A stretch of 64,000 nucleotides of DNA from positions 2,666,001-2,730,000 of the forward strand of contig JAULSN010000002.1 in assembly GCA_033439765.1 (NCBI GenBank). Reading direction: 5' to 3'. This DNA comes from Lasiosphaeria ovina. Lineage: Eukaryota > Ascomycota > Sordariomycetes > Sordariales > Lasiosphaeriaceae. Under the pieces are notes generated by a model. The model ran no database searches, was not told where the DNA came from, and saw nothing but the letters and a program-made list of their open reading frames with translations. The position numbers and the translations under genes were made by a program. This document shows positions 33,154 through 43,852 of the stretch, piece after piece; within the stretch, counting starts at the first letter, position 1, and every line of letters begins with the position of its first letter.

Positions 33154-36071
33154 TGTTTGCTACTGCATGCAGGCGGCTGCGGGATCCGGACGCCTCTCGT
33201 GTTGCACGTACGGCGCACGCACGCACTCTGCCTGCATTACGCCATCGTATGGACCTCGATGACCTCGACGCCTCTGGAAAGGAAAAAAAAGAAAAGAAAA
33301 ACCGTTTGTCGCTCCTCGTTCCTCTTCAAGCTCTTTTATTTCCTTCCCCCCACTTGACCGAAACTTCATATCCATCCTCTTCTTCCCGAGTCCTCGCCCA
33401 TTGATCTACCTGCTGGCTAGAATTGAAACACCAGATCGGTGGCGCTGGGCGAGGCACAGACGGAAAAGCGGCAGCAGACACCAGAGTTGGATGCGAAGAG
33501 TGGGGTGAGCAGCTCTAGGACGCGGGACAACCCTTCCCTCAGGGTCTGTCTGGCGCGAACGAACCTTGTGGGGCTAGTCGACTCGGTACGACTTTCCGTG
33601 ACGTTGGTGCTGCGGTTGCGTCCACGAACGTTTCCAGACAAGAGAACAATACCTTAGTTACCTAGGTAAGGAAGACAGACGGGAAGACAACCTAGTTATG
33701 TTTCCGGGTATACAACATTCACACACAGCATGCCTTGCCTAGTAGGTATGTGCCTTACGAATACCTGCCTTCCATATACCGAAGCGGTATTGCGGCGTGG
33801 CCGCGCGCCTGGTGGAGTAGCATGGCATGGCTGGATGGATTGAAGCAGCCAAACGCTTGTCTCGACGCGGTGCACGCAGGGCGGCGGGCATTTTCAAGAC
33901 CAACCATTTTGCTAGTACCTAGGTGTCCGTAGGGAAGATAGAAGAGGCGAGTGAGAGTTGTTCCACAGCAAAATCGGGCTGTCTGGCCATCTGCCCGTCC
34001 GCCCGCATGCGATTATCGTTCGGCTCGGCCGTTGTCCGGCGATGTCGTCGCACTGCTTTTTTTTTTGTCTCTTTTATTTTTACTCTCTCTCCCTCCTCCA
34101 CGGCACGCAGGGAGAGATGATGCGGCCGCAGAACGCCGTGCAACAGGGACAGACTCCCCTTGCTTCCGACTCTCTGAGACGGACTTACACGACTTGGCCC
34201 CGGTCCCTCACCGCCCTCATTCGGACGGACTGGCCGGTCACTGCTTTTTTTCGGAGGATCCACGGTTGTCTAACTTGACTGCAAAAATAATAAAAACAAC
34301 AATTAACTAAGCAAAATAAAAACTTGGATTGTCACGGGCGGCTTATTAGTGAGACCGGGATTGACAGACAGGACAGCCCATGCGGGGAGGGATATGCTGT
34401 CGACATCCATACGGATACGTCTTTATTTCATGTTTTTTTTCTCGCTCGGTTGCCGGTTGATAACCAAGCGCCGCCCGCCGTTAGTATCGGCATGGCCCCC
34501 AAAAACGGGGTTTCCTCATGATGCGATTCCTGACTGGATGACAACTGTTGAGTCTACTCCCACCATGCCTTGGGAGCCATTAGTATAGTACTAGTAAATA
34601 GCGGAGTTTGGAAAAAAGGCCGGTCGACGGCATGACCTCTCAATACGAGGGCACACTCACACACACCACTACTTCGTACTTATTACCCAATTGCCGGCCT
34701 GGACCCTACATACTTTTAACCCACCATACGGATAGACATTATAGCATCCCGACGATGAGGTTTTCTCCTCCCGTGTCTCGCCATCATGATCTTTTTTTTT
34801 CCCTCTCTTGCCCTTTTTTGCCAGCCATCTGCCGTGCAATACGGGATGCAGGGAGGGGCGGGGGGGGGGGGGGGGTCGCGGGGGAAGGTCGGGATGCATT
34901 CCCGGGAATTCCTTTACGGAGTGGTGGAGTTGAGGTTGTATGTACTGTAGGTATTGGAGCTCCTCGTCTACAGATAACCTAGAAAGTCTACGGATGCCTT
35001 GGCTGTCTCCTTCTCACTGCAGATATGGGCCGAGCAGGGAGGCCATTACATTGCCTTTACCGCCCGCAGCGCCGATGCCAAGAGCGCGGCTGCCTTGGCT
35101 CAATCAAGGCAGTGCGACGTGCTCGATGGTGTCACGCTTTGTCTCGGAAATATTTTAGTTGGGTCCTTTAGGGGTTTTTTTGTGTTCCTTGCGGGGATTT
35201 ATTTGCGTTTTTTTTTTCAACCTTTTGTTGATTTTGTGCCGACTGGCTGGCTGGCTGGCTGTCGTACCGTGGCCTGAGGTGATACAGAGCGGGCATCCAA
35301 TACATGTGGACGAAGGGAGTGGGAAGTGACCCAACCCACATACCTTGACCTATGCTAGCTCTTCCGAAGATGGGTCAAGTCAGGCCAGGTCTGCAGCAAC
35401 TTTGTGTGACTCAAAACAATAAGCCTAGAGGGTACAGCACGATACCTTCCCGTATCTGGAAGGAGAGCAAAAAGTTTGGCAACACAAAGTGCCTTTCCCG
35501 TCCCGTCCCCCCCTTGGATCAAAACAAAGGTCGCCGGCCACAAGGTAGGTCCCAGGCCCCTTTCTGGAGGGGAGAGAGCAGAGGACCCGACAGCGTGGTG
35601 CCGCTCTCGCTGTGATAATTACCTTGCCTTGGTGTCGAGTGCACCCGGTCGTTTCCTTTTGTCAGCAAACCCCTAAAACCTCCACGTCATCGCCTGTATC
35701 AGTATCAGTATCAGTATCATAGAAGGTGAATGGTGAATGGTCCGCCGTGTCGTTTCTTTTTTCTTCGGCGGAGAATTGAAATGGAGATCGAGCATGAGAT
35801 CTGGCCAAGACCCTAGCCTCTCCGCCCGCCCCAAGCCCCCCAAGCCCCCCCCTCCCCACCCTGTCTGTGACGCTCGATTGATTGGCTTCTGGCCGGCGTT
35901 GGATTTCAGCCTCACGCAGCCTTGGCCGTTTCTGGCCGACGACGTGCGTGTACCTGTACCTGTACCTGTACCAAAGAGACAAGATGAAGCGCATCAACGA
36001 TTTGCTCCATCCCAAGCCCGGCTCAAACTCGAAGTGACTCAGGATACCGATTCGGAATCTTGAGTGGCAGC

Positions 36072-37903
36072 ATGGTTGGAGTGCCTCGCAGCGCCGGGTG
36101 CCTTGCTTGTGTAAAACGGCGGGTAAAATGCGACCAGGCGAGGCCCGGCTGCGGCAACTGCGCCAGACTCGCCAGGTCAAGGTCCAAACAAGGCAACGAC
36201 GACACGGACACCAGAATCGCATGTCCGGGCTACGACCGCGGTTTCAAGTTTGTGGCCGGGAAGCATCAAGTGCGTAGCCGTGGCGGGGCGGGTCGTGGTG
36301 GTGGTGGTGGTGGTGGTGGCAGCGGCGGCCGGGATGGCGGTGACGGTGAAAGTGACGGTGACGGTGACGGCTGGCCCGTCGCGACCCTCTCCAGCCTCGA
36401 ACTCGGCCCGCAGCCACCCCGGTCCGGCCCAGGCCACAACCAAGTCCGCGACCTTGATCGTGCCGGGATCCGAGCTGTGGGGGAGCTGCAACTGCGACGA
36501 GCATCTCAGGGCCAACATCAAGCCCAGAACATCCTCCAAATGTGTCCCACCCCCGCCCCCAACAGGGCCCAGCTCATCGGAAACACCATCCAGGCCCTCT
36601 GCGGCGCTCAGCAAGGCGGCGAGATCATGCTCTTTGCGCCCTGGTTCAACTCGGTCCCCCAGAAACTGGGCAACAAGCCCTCGCTGGACTACGCCATGGC
36701 CGCCTTCACCATCCACCTGCTGGGCAAGGCTGAAGGCTCGGCCCATCTCATTGCCGAGAGCCTGTCGCTATACGGCCAGTCCCTCGCCGCCCTCCAGAGA
36801 GCCTTGAAGCACCCGGTCGAGTGGAAGGCCCCCGAAACACTCTGCGCGACCATGCTGCTTACTTTTTACGAGGTTGGTCTGCTCTGCCTATCTGAGTGTT
36901 TGTTGCTGGCGCTGATATCGGCCACGTCGGGTGGCGGCCAGGCGTTTGCGGGAACCAGCGACGGCAACGAGCGGGCCGTCAACCCGAGCAGCTGGATGAA
37001 GCACGCGAAGGGCGTGTCGATGCTCATACAGCAGAGAGGAGCCGACGCCTACAGGGATCCTTGGGATCGCTCCATGCTGCTCTCGTTCCGCACCTTTATA
37101 GTCAGTACTAACCATTGCCATCTGCCTGCCCTCCGGCCATGGCTACCCCTCTATGCTCTTCTGGTCGGCCTGTCTAACACCAAACCAAACCACAGATTAT
37201 GCACTGCATGTTTTCCGACGAGGATTGTTTTCTGGCCAAGAAGAAGTGGCAGAACGTCATTGCCGCCGCGCAGCCTGCCCAAGACACGTCGGCCATGTCG
37301 GCCACTGCCGTGATCGCCGCCGCACATGTTGATGCTTACTTCAACCACCTGGCCAAGGTGCCGGGCCTTTTACACCACGGCATGGCGCTGCGCGAGGCCA
37401 CGCGGCGGGGCCTGCCCATCGACATGCCGCGCGTCGTGCTGCTCGTCAAGTCCACGGCGCAGCTGCACGGCGAGCTGGGCGCCTGGCTGGACGGCTTTAT
37501 GAAATTCACTCCCGGCCCCGTCGAGAAACCGTCGCGCGACCCGGACTCCATCTTTGACTCGGCGCTGCACTACGAGAGCCCGTGGTACGGCGCCGTGTAC
37601 ATGAGCTACTGGGCCACCATGTTGATTCTACAGGAGATTCTCAACCTCTGCCACTACCCAATCAGCTACGCCGCCAGCAACAGGCAGCTGGCCGACAACA
37701 TCTTCCGCTCCATCGAGACGGTGCACCCCGGCTACATGGGCCCGTACCGCGTCGGCTACCCCGTGCGCATCGCCTACGAGTTCGCCGACGTCAGCACCCA
37801 GGTCTGGCTCGCCGCCGTCTTGGCCAAGACAGAGAAGCACTATGCTGCTACTAGCCCCACAGGATACCCAGAGCCCGGGACCACCAGCCCCATGTCCGCT
37901 TGA
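36072..37903 (+). CDS. Zn2Cys6 fungal transcription factor
   Basis: join(36072..36872,36942..37100,37196..37903), 555 aa. The N terminus GCLACVKRRVKCDQARPGCG is a binuclear zinc cluster with Cys at 10, 13, 20, 27, 30 and, after a long gap, 51 (IACPGYDRGFKF). A Gly/Asp-rich linker follows (GGT repeat near 36297-36320), then a fungal regulatory domain (EIMLFAPWFNSVPQKL, LCATMLLTFYE, WMKHAKGVSMLIQQRGADAY, IMHCMFSDEDCFL). Intron 1 (69 bp, GTTGGT...GGCCAG) is in frame and inferred from alignment with the family; intron 2 (GTCAGT...CCACAG, CTAAC) is required. Such proteins bind CGG-type sites in the nucleus. The adjacent convergent gene is a CE5 esterase, but no regulatory link can be shown. A 39-nt GT...AG segment (36176-36214) lies inside the last zinc loop; see findings. 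Confidence 0.88.
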
Positions 37904-38229
37904 CCGTCGGAATACGTAGTCGCATACTGTCTAGGCCGTGATACAAGAGAAACGTGAAGCATCAAGTCATTATCGATTATGTGCCCCAGCGTCTGCCTGC
38001 TAAACGCGGGGATGGTGTAGTGAGTATATACAAACGTATGTACAGTATATAAGGGGTGCTCCCCCCCTCCCCCCTGTGACGCTTTCACGCTGCTTATTTA
38101 CCAGTAAGCCAGCCGGTGACTTGAGACTATGTGCCCGCCGTTTGCTTGGGACACCATCATTCATGGGTATCTCTTTTGGTCCCCTACTAGAGCAAAAAAG
38201 AAACAAGGCTTACCATCGCCCACTCGGCC
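37904..38229. other. Convergent 3' intergenic region
   Basis: 326 bp between the stop codons of the transcription factor and the CE5 esterase. Both 3' ends must lie here. No terminator-like element recognised. Confidence 0.5.
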
Positions 38230-39263
38230 TCAGCTGGACGTCAACATCTTGCTGACGACGAAGATCAGCGCGTCCCTGCCGTACTCGCGCCCGTAGCCCT
38301 GGTGCGTCGCCGGGTCGGTGCCGTTGCTGCAAAAGGGGTCGGGCGAGTCGCAGTACGCCTGGAGCCGCTTCTCGAACTCGGGGCACTTGAACCCCGCGGG
38401 CCGAGCGGCGAACTGTTGCGGTTAGGACACACAAGCTATGAAGGAGAGATGGATTGGGACAGTCAACCCACCCCGCCCGCCGTCGCGTTGCCGACGTTGA
38501 ACGGCAGCCCGGCCACGTGCCGCGGGTTGCCCATGAGGATGATGGCCGCCACGTTGTTGGCTACGGCCGGCGACACCAGCGACACGCCCGACGAGTTGAG
38601 CTGCGGCAGGTCGGGCCCGCCACAGAAGGCGTCGTCCATGATCTGCGCGCCCTTGAGGTGTGAGAGCAAACAGGGTCAGCCAACGGAAAACCTCCTCGTC
38701 GTTATATATCCCCCACCCCAACCCATCCCAACCCAACCCAACCCAGAATCCAAAAAGGAAAAAGGAAAAAGGAAAAAAAAGGGAATCCTCACCTGCGAGT
38801 ACCCGTGCATGACAATAATGGACTCGGGACACCGCGCCGCGAACCGCGCCGTCTGCGCGACCACCGCACCAATGCCCTCGGCCACGCTGGCGCCGTAGTC
38901 GGCCCCGCCCGCCGCCGGGTACGTGATGGCCTCGGCCGTGGCGCCGGGGAACGTGCGCGCCAGCAGGTCGACCAGCGTGCGCGCCGACCCGAACCCCGGC
39001 GGCGTCGTCGTCTCGCGCGCCGCGATCACGTGGACCAGCGGGCACGCGTCGCCCGGCGCCGGCTCTGCTGCTACGCAGGCGTCGATGGCGTTTGTGTTTG
39101 CGTTTGCGTTTGCGTTTGCGTTTGCGTTTGCGTTTGCGTTGGTTGTGTTTGTGTTGCCGACGGTGGCGGCGGTGCTGCCTTGGCCTGCTGCCAGTAGCAA
39201 CAAGAGGGATAGGAAGAGAGGGGTGGTCAATGGCGATGATGGCTGGGGGCGTGGGAGCTTCAT
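38230..39263 (-). CDS. Secreted CE5 esterase (cutinase / acetylxylan esterase family)
   Basis: complement(join(38230..38412,38472..38651,38793..39263)), 277 aa. An N-terminal signal peptide (hydrophobic core PLFLSLLLLLAAG) is followed by an Asn-Ala repeat (about residues 41-56), then the CE5 alpha/beta-hydrolase fold: CPLVHVIAARETTTPPGFGS, AITYPAAGGADYGASVAEG, nucleophile motif HGYSQ (Ser156), GPD and ILMGNPRHVAGLPFNVGNAT, and YCDSPDPFCSNGTDPATHQ with probable catalytic Asp242 and His254. Family reaction: hydrolysis of acetyl esters on xylan or of cutin outside the cell. HxxE...GFG and the paired cysteines favour the acetylxylan-esterase side of CE5, but substrate is not decided. All introns are GT-AG and phase 0; the third exon's acceptor has CTAAC. 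Confidence 0.92.
39097..39138. repeat. (TTTGCG)7 coding hexanucleotide repeat
   Basis: Seven perfect units inside exon 1 of the CE5 gene. On the coding strand they encode Asn-Ala dipeptides between the signal peptide and catalytic domain. Hexamers keep frame, so copy-number change would alter linker length only. Confidence 0.95.
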
Positions 39264-42200
39264 CGTTTCGGGCGGGGGGGCATGGCCGACGGGGGACCAG
39301 AGGGAGATGACGAGAACAAAGGGAATTTGGTTCAGGGTAGGAAAGGTGATTTGTTTATTACTCACACCCGTAAGGACACGAGTGGGGGGGGGGGGAGAAA
39401 GTAGACGACGAGAGAGGAAAGAAAGAAGAAACGGCCAGACGCTCTTCTCTTTTTTCCATCTCTTGGCGGAAACAAGTTTGAAATAAAAGGAACACACACG
39501 CACAGATGGGGCCAGCTAACTAACTGCCTACCTACTTACTTACTTACCGACCTTGTCTACCGTGCAATCAGCCCGCGCGCCAGGTGTGTTTCTCTCGCTC
39601 GCACAGCAGCGAAGATCCCCTTCTCAGCCGGCACAGATACTAGTACTTACTCACTTGGTGTCGGATGCCAGTATAATGGTAGCTGATATGAAGGGTGGGT
39701 GATAAGTAACAAGGGAGAGACGGGGGGCGACGTCTGAAGAAGCCAGAGAGGAAAGGTGATCTTCCGGCCGGCAGCACGGCCATTCCATACATAGCGTCCC
39801 TACGGCATCGTGCCCTAGGACGGAGAAGACAGGTAGGTAGGTAGGTAGGTAGGTAGGTAGGTACCTAGGCAAACACGGGCGAGCGGCAAAGAGAGATACT
39901 CCGTGGATATAGGCGGTTTGTTTCACGGTTCATTCTTTTCCTCTTTCCCTTTTTTTCCCTTTCTTTCTTTGCTCTCTCTTAGAGCCTTACCCATGTATCA
40001 CCTCACTGCCGGCCGGCTGCTGAGCTCGGGTCAAATCAATCACGTCTGGCGACCAAGGGGAATATTCTTGAATACCTAATGCTGCTACGGCGGCGGGTGC
40101 GGGTGTGTGGAGCATGAGGAATATCAGATACATCCGAGTCGCAGATCATCGGCCGGGGACGCGTGGGGATTGTTTTAGCTGCACCGCACCGCAGCACACG
40201 GGTTCCTGTGTCATGTCGTTGAGGCTGAGTGTTGTGTTGTGTTGTGTTGTGTTGTGTTGTGTGTGTGTGTTTATTTGAGAGATGACGGAAAGAAAAGGGC
40301 TGAGTTTGTGGGAGGGAGTAGGAGAGGGAAAGGGGCAGTAACTTGGGTGGGTTCTTTCAAAGACGATGGAGACCTTCCAAAAACCAAGCCCCTAAAAACG
40401 GATTTGGTGTCCCAGCAGGGGTGCGCAATTGTCCGAACTCTCCATGTTTCCGTACCTGCATTCCAGATAGGTACCTAGGTACTATGCCCCGACAATGGGA
40501 ACATCAGACGACATGGAAGGAGACTTGCTTGCCCGAGGGAGGTGCCAAAGCTGAAGCCTCGACGTTTTGGAAACGATTCGGCACTCTGCAGCCGGACCAT
40601 GACCCCTGATCCCTGGACCGCTAGGAGGGGCCTCGACGGATTTTGCGGGGTGCAGCACGCTAAGGGGCCCCCCTAAAACGTGTCAGCCACAGCACAGCAG
40701 CAGCACAAGGCGGGCAGCACGATCACCTTCGACGACATATCGTTACTCCCAAAATCTACCTTATTATGTAGGGCTGTGTGATTTTTATGAGCGGATGGAT
40801 GTGGTCATCTATGCGAGACGCGAATGCAATTCGACGTTGTCTTTTCTCTCCACTTTTCACCCTTTTCTTGTTTGTTCTGTCCCTCCTTTTTCGACCCTTT
40901 TTCTCCTTGTATTCGAGGTGCTGTCACTCCAATACGACGACGGGACTGCCCGTTCACCGTCTGTCCTCCCTACACAGACAACGACACGAGATAAAAAAAA
41001 AGACACATTTTCTGCAATAACTCCAAGAGGGGCCCTTCACGTAGCAGCAGCAGCAGCCCAGCAAAACAACCCGACGCAGACTTGGACCTGGTCAACACGC
41101 TGCCCAGCCCTCAACCAAAGATCCCCATCCGAACTCTCCCTGGCCCCGGGGGCTGTGAGGTTCCATTACCACTCGGATCGCGGACGTGCGGCCTGCGTTC
41201 TGGTGTCGGTGCGCAGGGCAATCAATCCGTAGCAGAGCAAGCGTCTCGGTCCTGGTATCTCCAAGGCAAGGTAGGTATTGTGAGAGGACGCGCCGAGGTG
41301 GTATTTCCCACCTATGGGTAACTAGACAACACAAGTTTGATGCCAGACTCGCTCTGCGTTCTTTGTCGGCTTACTTCACTTCATTCCCCCCCCAAGCATT
41401 AGTCCAACGGCCACGTCCGCACTATAGAAACCACTTTTGGTTTCCGACTTATTGTAGTTGAGACGACAAAGCTGGTTGTGTGAACTACTATAGTAAACAT
41501 GGAAAGAAACAGCACGGCTGATTCTACCAGACAAGACGAGACAAGACATCAGAGACTCCACAACAAAGCTTTCTTACGCCGCCCACAACTACTCACCCGG
41601 CAGCAAGTCCAAAACAAGTTCACCGCACGGGTAAGATGAGAATCAGCATACGTACGTACATACACACCAGATCGGCCATATAGGATATGTAGTTGGATGC
41701 GGAAACAAATAACATCGGCGCCAAGAAACAAGTGCGCCCACAGCCCATTTGTTTATTCGTTCATAAATCTGTCCGAGGCGGCCATCAGAGATAGAGAAAG
41801 AAAAACAAACAAGAAAGCAACCCATTACCCAGGCCGCCAGTACGACATAGTACGTTGATTGGCAGGGTAGAGAGTCCCGGTTGAGGGGAGGCCTCGCCTG
41901 TCTGCTGACCTTTGTTCCGGATATATTAACCGCCCACAATTACAACAACACGATAGCGAGTTCATGTTTTTTATTTGTTTGTTTCGTTTCGTATTCTTTT
42001 GCGAATATATTCTCTAGACGGTGTGCTCTTTCCTGGCGCCACCTGTGACGACACTCTGTTTTGGTGCTGCCTGTTTCTTCCCAGCCTAGCTGAGCTGGCA
42101 AGTTCATTACCCCGGGATTTTACATCAATGGAAGAAGAAAAGAGAAATGGACAAGCCCGACCGCACCAGCCTAGACAGGTCTCCGTGCCCAGCATTACAC

Positions 42201-42577
42201 AGCCGTGCCGCGTCCTTGGGGACGTGAAAACGTGCAATGTTATTCAAACCATGGTAGTACATCAATAGATTTCTTTTTTCCGTCGCCGCCAAGTACCCTT
42301 ATCCAAAAAGGGGGAGAAAAAAATAAAAGTATTGCTCTGTAGTTCCGACAGGCCTAGATGCATACCCGCCATACTCCCATCATACAGAAGGTATATCGCA
42401 AAAATAAAGTTGGATTTTTCAAGATTTCCATCGCTGGCAGGTGTTTTAGGGCAAATACAAAAAGGGACCGGCCAGGGGGGGTGTCTATGTATAATACAAT
42501 ACCTCCCATATCTACACTGTCCTGCTAAAGAAGCCAAATCACCAAGTAAGCACTTCCGAACGAAGCTCTTCTCCTTG
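39264..42577. other. Intergenic, 3.3 kb
   Basis: CE5 promoter, then sequence with a GGTA tetranucleotide tract (39832-39863), a TGTTG pentanucleotide tract (about 40231-40261), a GT run, and several tacctaggta-type palindromes. No supported gene. Confidence 0.45.
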
Positions 42578-43807
42578 TTACAGCACAAGGCTCGTCGATA
42601 GAAGCACCATGGTCGAGATCAGCACCGACGGTATCCAGGCAGCTAGGCTTCCCCGGCTGCTGCTGGTGGTGGCGCTGGCGTTGCTGCTCCGGGGTCCCTC
42701 GTTGTTCCAGAGCATGACGGGCTGGCCCTGAGTCGGCGTCTCGTCGATGCTACAGACCGCGTTGCAGGCGGCGGCCGCTTGGTCTCTCCCGAACAAGGGG
42801 CTGGCTGTGTCGCCGTCGCGCTTTGCCGACGACGGCGGCGGGGGCTCGGCCGTCGAGTTGTAGATGAGGTCGAGCCACTGGACCTGGAGGTAGGCCGAGG
42901 CGTTGACGCTCATGTTGCCGGTCCACTGGCCGCCGTCGCTCCAGGCGTTGAGGATGACCTTGCAGCCGTCGCGGGGCGTCTGGAAGGAAATCTCGGCCAC
43001 CTCCTGCTCGTTGACGAACCACACCGACTTGGTCGGGGTCCAGTCGAGGCGGTGGACGGCCCAGTCGGTCCACTGCAGGCCGTCGGGCATGGTGGCGTTC
43101 TTGGTGGCCTGGTCGACCGTGTTGCCGTCGGCCGTGTAGGACGGCTGGTTGGTGTAGTGGATCAGGTTCTTGGAGTCAAGCGTGCGCACCTCGAGGTCCG
43201 ACTCCTGCACGTCGGCCAGATTCTTGCCGCCGCGGTACGTGAACATGGCCGTGATGGCGCCGCTCGCGCCGACGGTGCGCGCCAGCATGCGCATCGAGAG
43301 GAACTGGAAGCCCATGGACACGGACTCGATCTCGGCGGCCGTCTGGAAGGCCGCCAGGCGCTGGGTTCGCAGGGTGAGCCACGTCTGCGAGCTCGGGTTC
43401 TTGTCGCTGTTGGCCTCGATGTAGACGTTGTTGGGCGAGTTGACCATATCGGTGCTGGCATCGCTGCGCTCCCTTCCGCTGTTGTTCCAGCTCCCTGTCA
43501 ACCATGTGTTGGACCACTCGGTCGATGAAAAGTACTGGCTCGAGGGCGACGCCGCAGCGTTTTCGTCCCAGTCGGTGATAGTAGCCGGGACGCCTGCATA
43601 CTGGGAGAGGTTTCGAAAGTCGAGAAACATGTGCTTGGAGAAGAAGCTGGGGTCGGTCCCGTTTGTCAAGTAGCACCCACATTGCGAGTCCTGTGTCAGA
43701 GAGGGCCCGGCGGCAGCCAGCGGGACCGAAGCAGAGAGTAGGATGATGAGCGAGGACAGAGTGGCGGGTAGGCGCATGACCAGCCGTGACAGCTCGTCTC
43801 CAGCCAT
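42578..43807 (-). CDS. GPI-anchored GH16-like glycosidase/transglycosylase
   Basis: 409 aa, intronless. The first ATG gives MAGDELSRLV; a second Met at residue 11 begins a cleaner signal peptide (MRLPATLSSLIILLSASVPL), so 43777 may be the true start. The body is a concanavalin-A-like fold of GH16: VYIEANSDK, VSMGFQFLSMRMLART, the catalytic ExDxE as ESDLE at 202-206, WTDWAVHRLDWTPTKSVWFV, and ILNAWSDGGQWTGN. A Ser/Ala-rich segment and a hydrophobic tail (AWIPSVLISTMVLLSTSLVL) with no residues after it fit a GPI attachment signal. Family role: hydrolysis or transfer of beta-glucan at the cell surface; the exact substrate is not evident. Many N-glycosylation sequons are present. Confidence 0.9.
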   Translation of the reverse strand: MAGDELSRLVMRLPATLSSLIILLSASVPLAAAGPSLTQDSQCGCYLTNGTDPSFFSKHMFLDFRNLSQYAGVPATITDWDENAAASPSSQYFSSTEWSNTWLTGSWNNSGRERSDASTDMVNSPNNVYIEANSDKNPSSQTWLTLRTQRLAAFQTAAEIESVSMGFQFLSMRMLARTVGASGAITAMFTYRGGKNLADVQESDLEVRTLDSKNLIHYTNQPSYTADGNTVDQATKNATMPDGLQWTDWAVHRLDWTPTKSVWFVNEQEVAEISFQTPRDGCKVILNAWSDGGQWTGNMSVNASAYLQVQWLDLIYNSTAEPPPPSSAKRDGDTASPLFGRDQAAAACNAVCSIDETPTQGQPVMLWNNEGPRSSNASATTSSSRGSLAAWIPSVLISTMVLLSTSLVL

Positions 43808-43820
43808 GGCTGCTCTCTTT

Positions 43821-43852
<32 letters not shown>

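Larger units (their letters stand above)
28094..36071. other. 8-kb stretch with no recognised gene
   Basis: I find no domain, motif-bearing exon or tRNA on either strand. The first 1 kb is the BNI4-like promoter and leader. The remainder has two CTG tracts, homopolymers (a 15-nt-or-longer G tract near 34860-34875), pyrimidine-rich stretches and short tandem repeats (GTATCA near 35696-35719, TACCTG near 35949-35970). Short open frames exist but have no ATG-plus-domain support. Non-coding RNAs or rapidly evolving small secreted proteins cannot be excluded. Confidence 0.45.

Noticed and set aside
33069..33404. Frame with a poly-Leu run that looks like a signal peptide
   Set aside because: The Leu run is a (CTG)12 microsatellite and the rest has no coding character.
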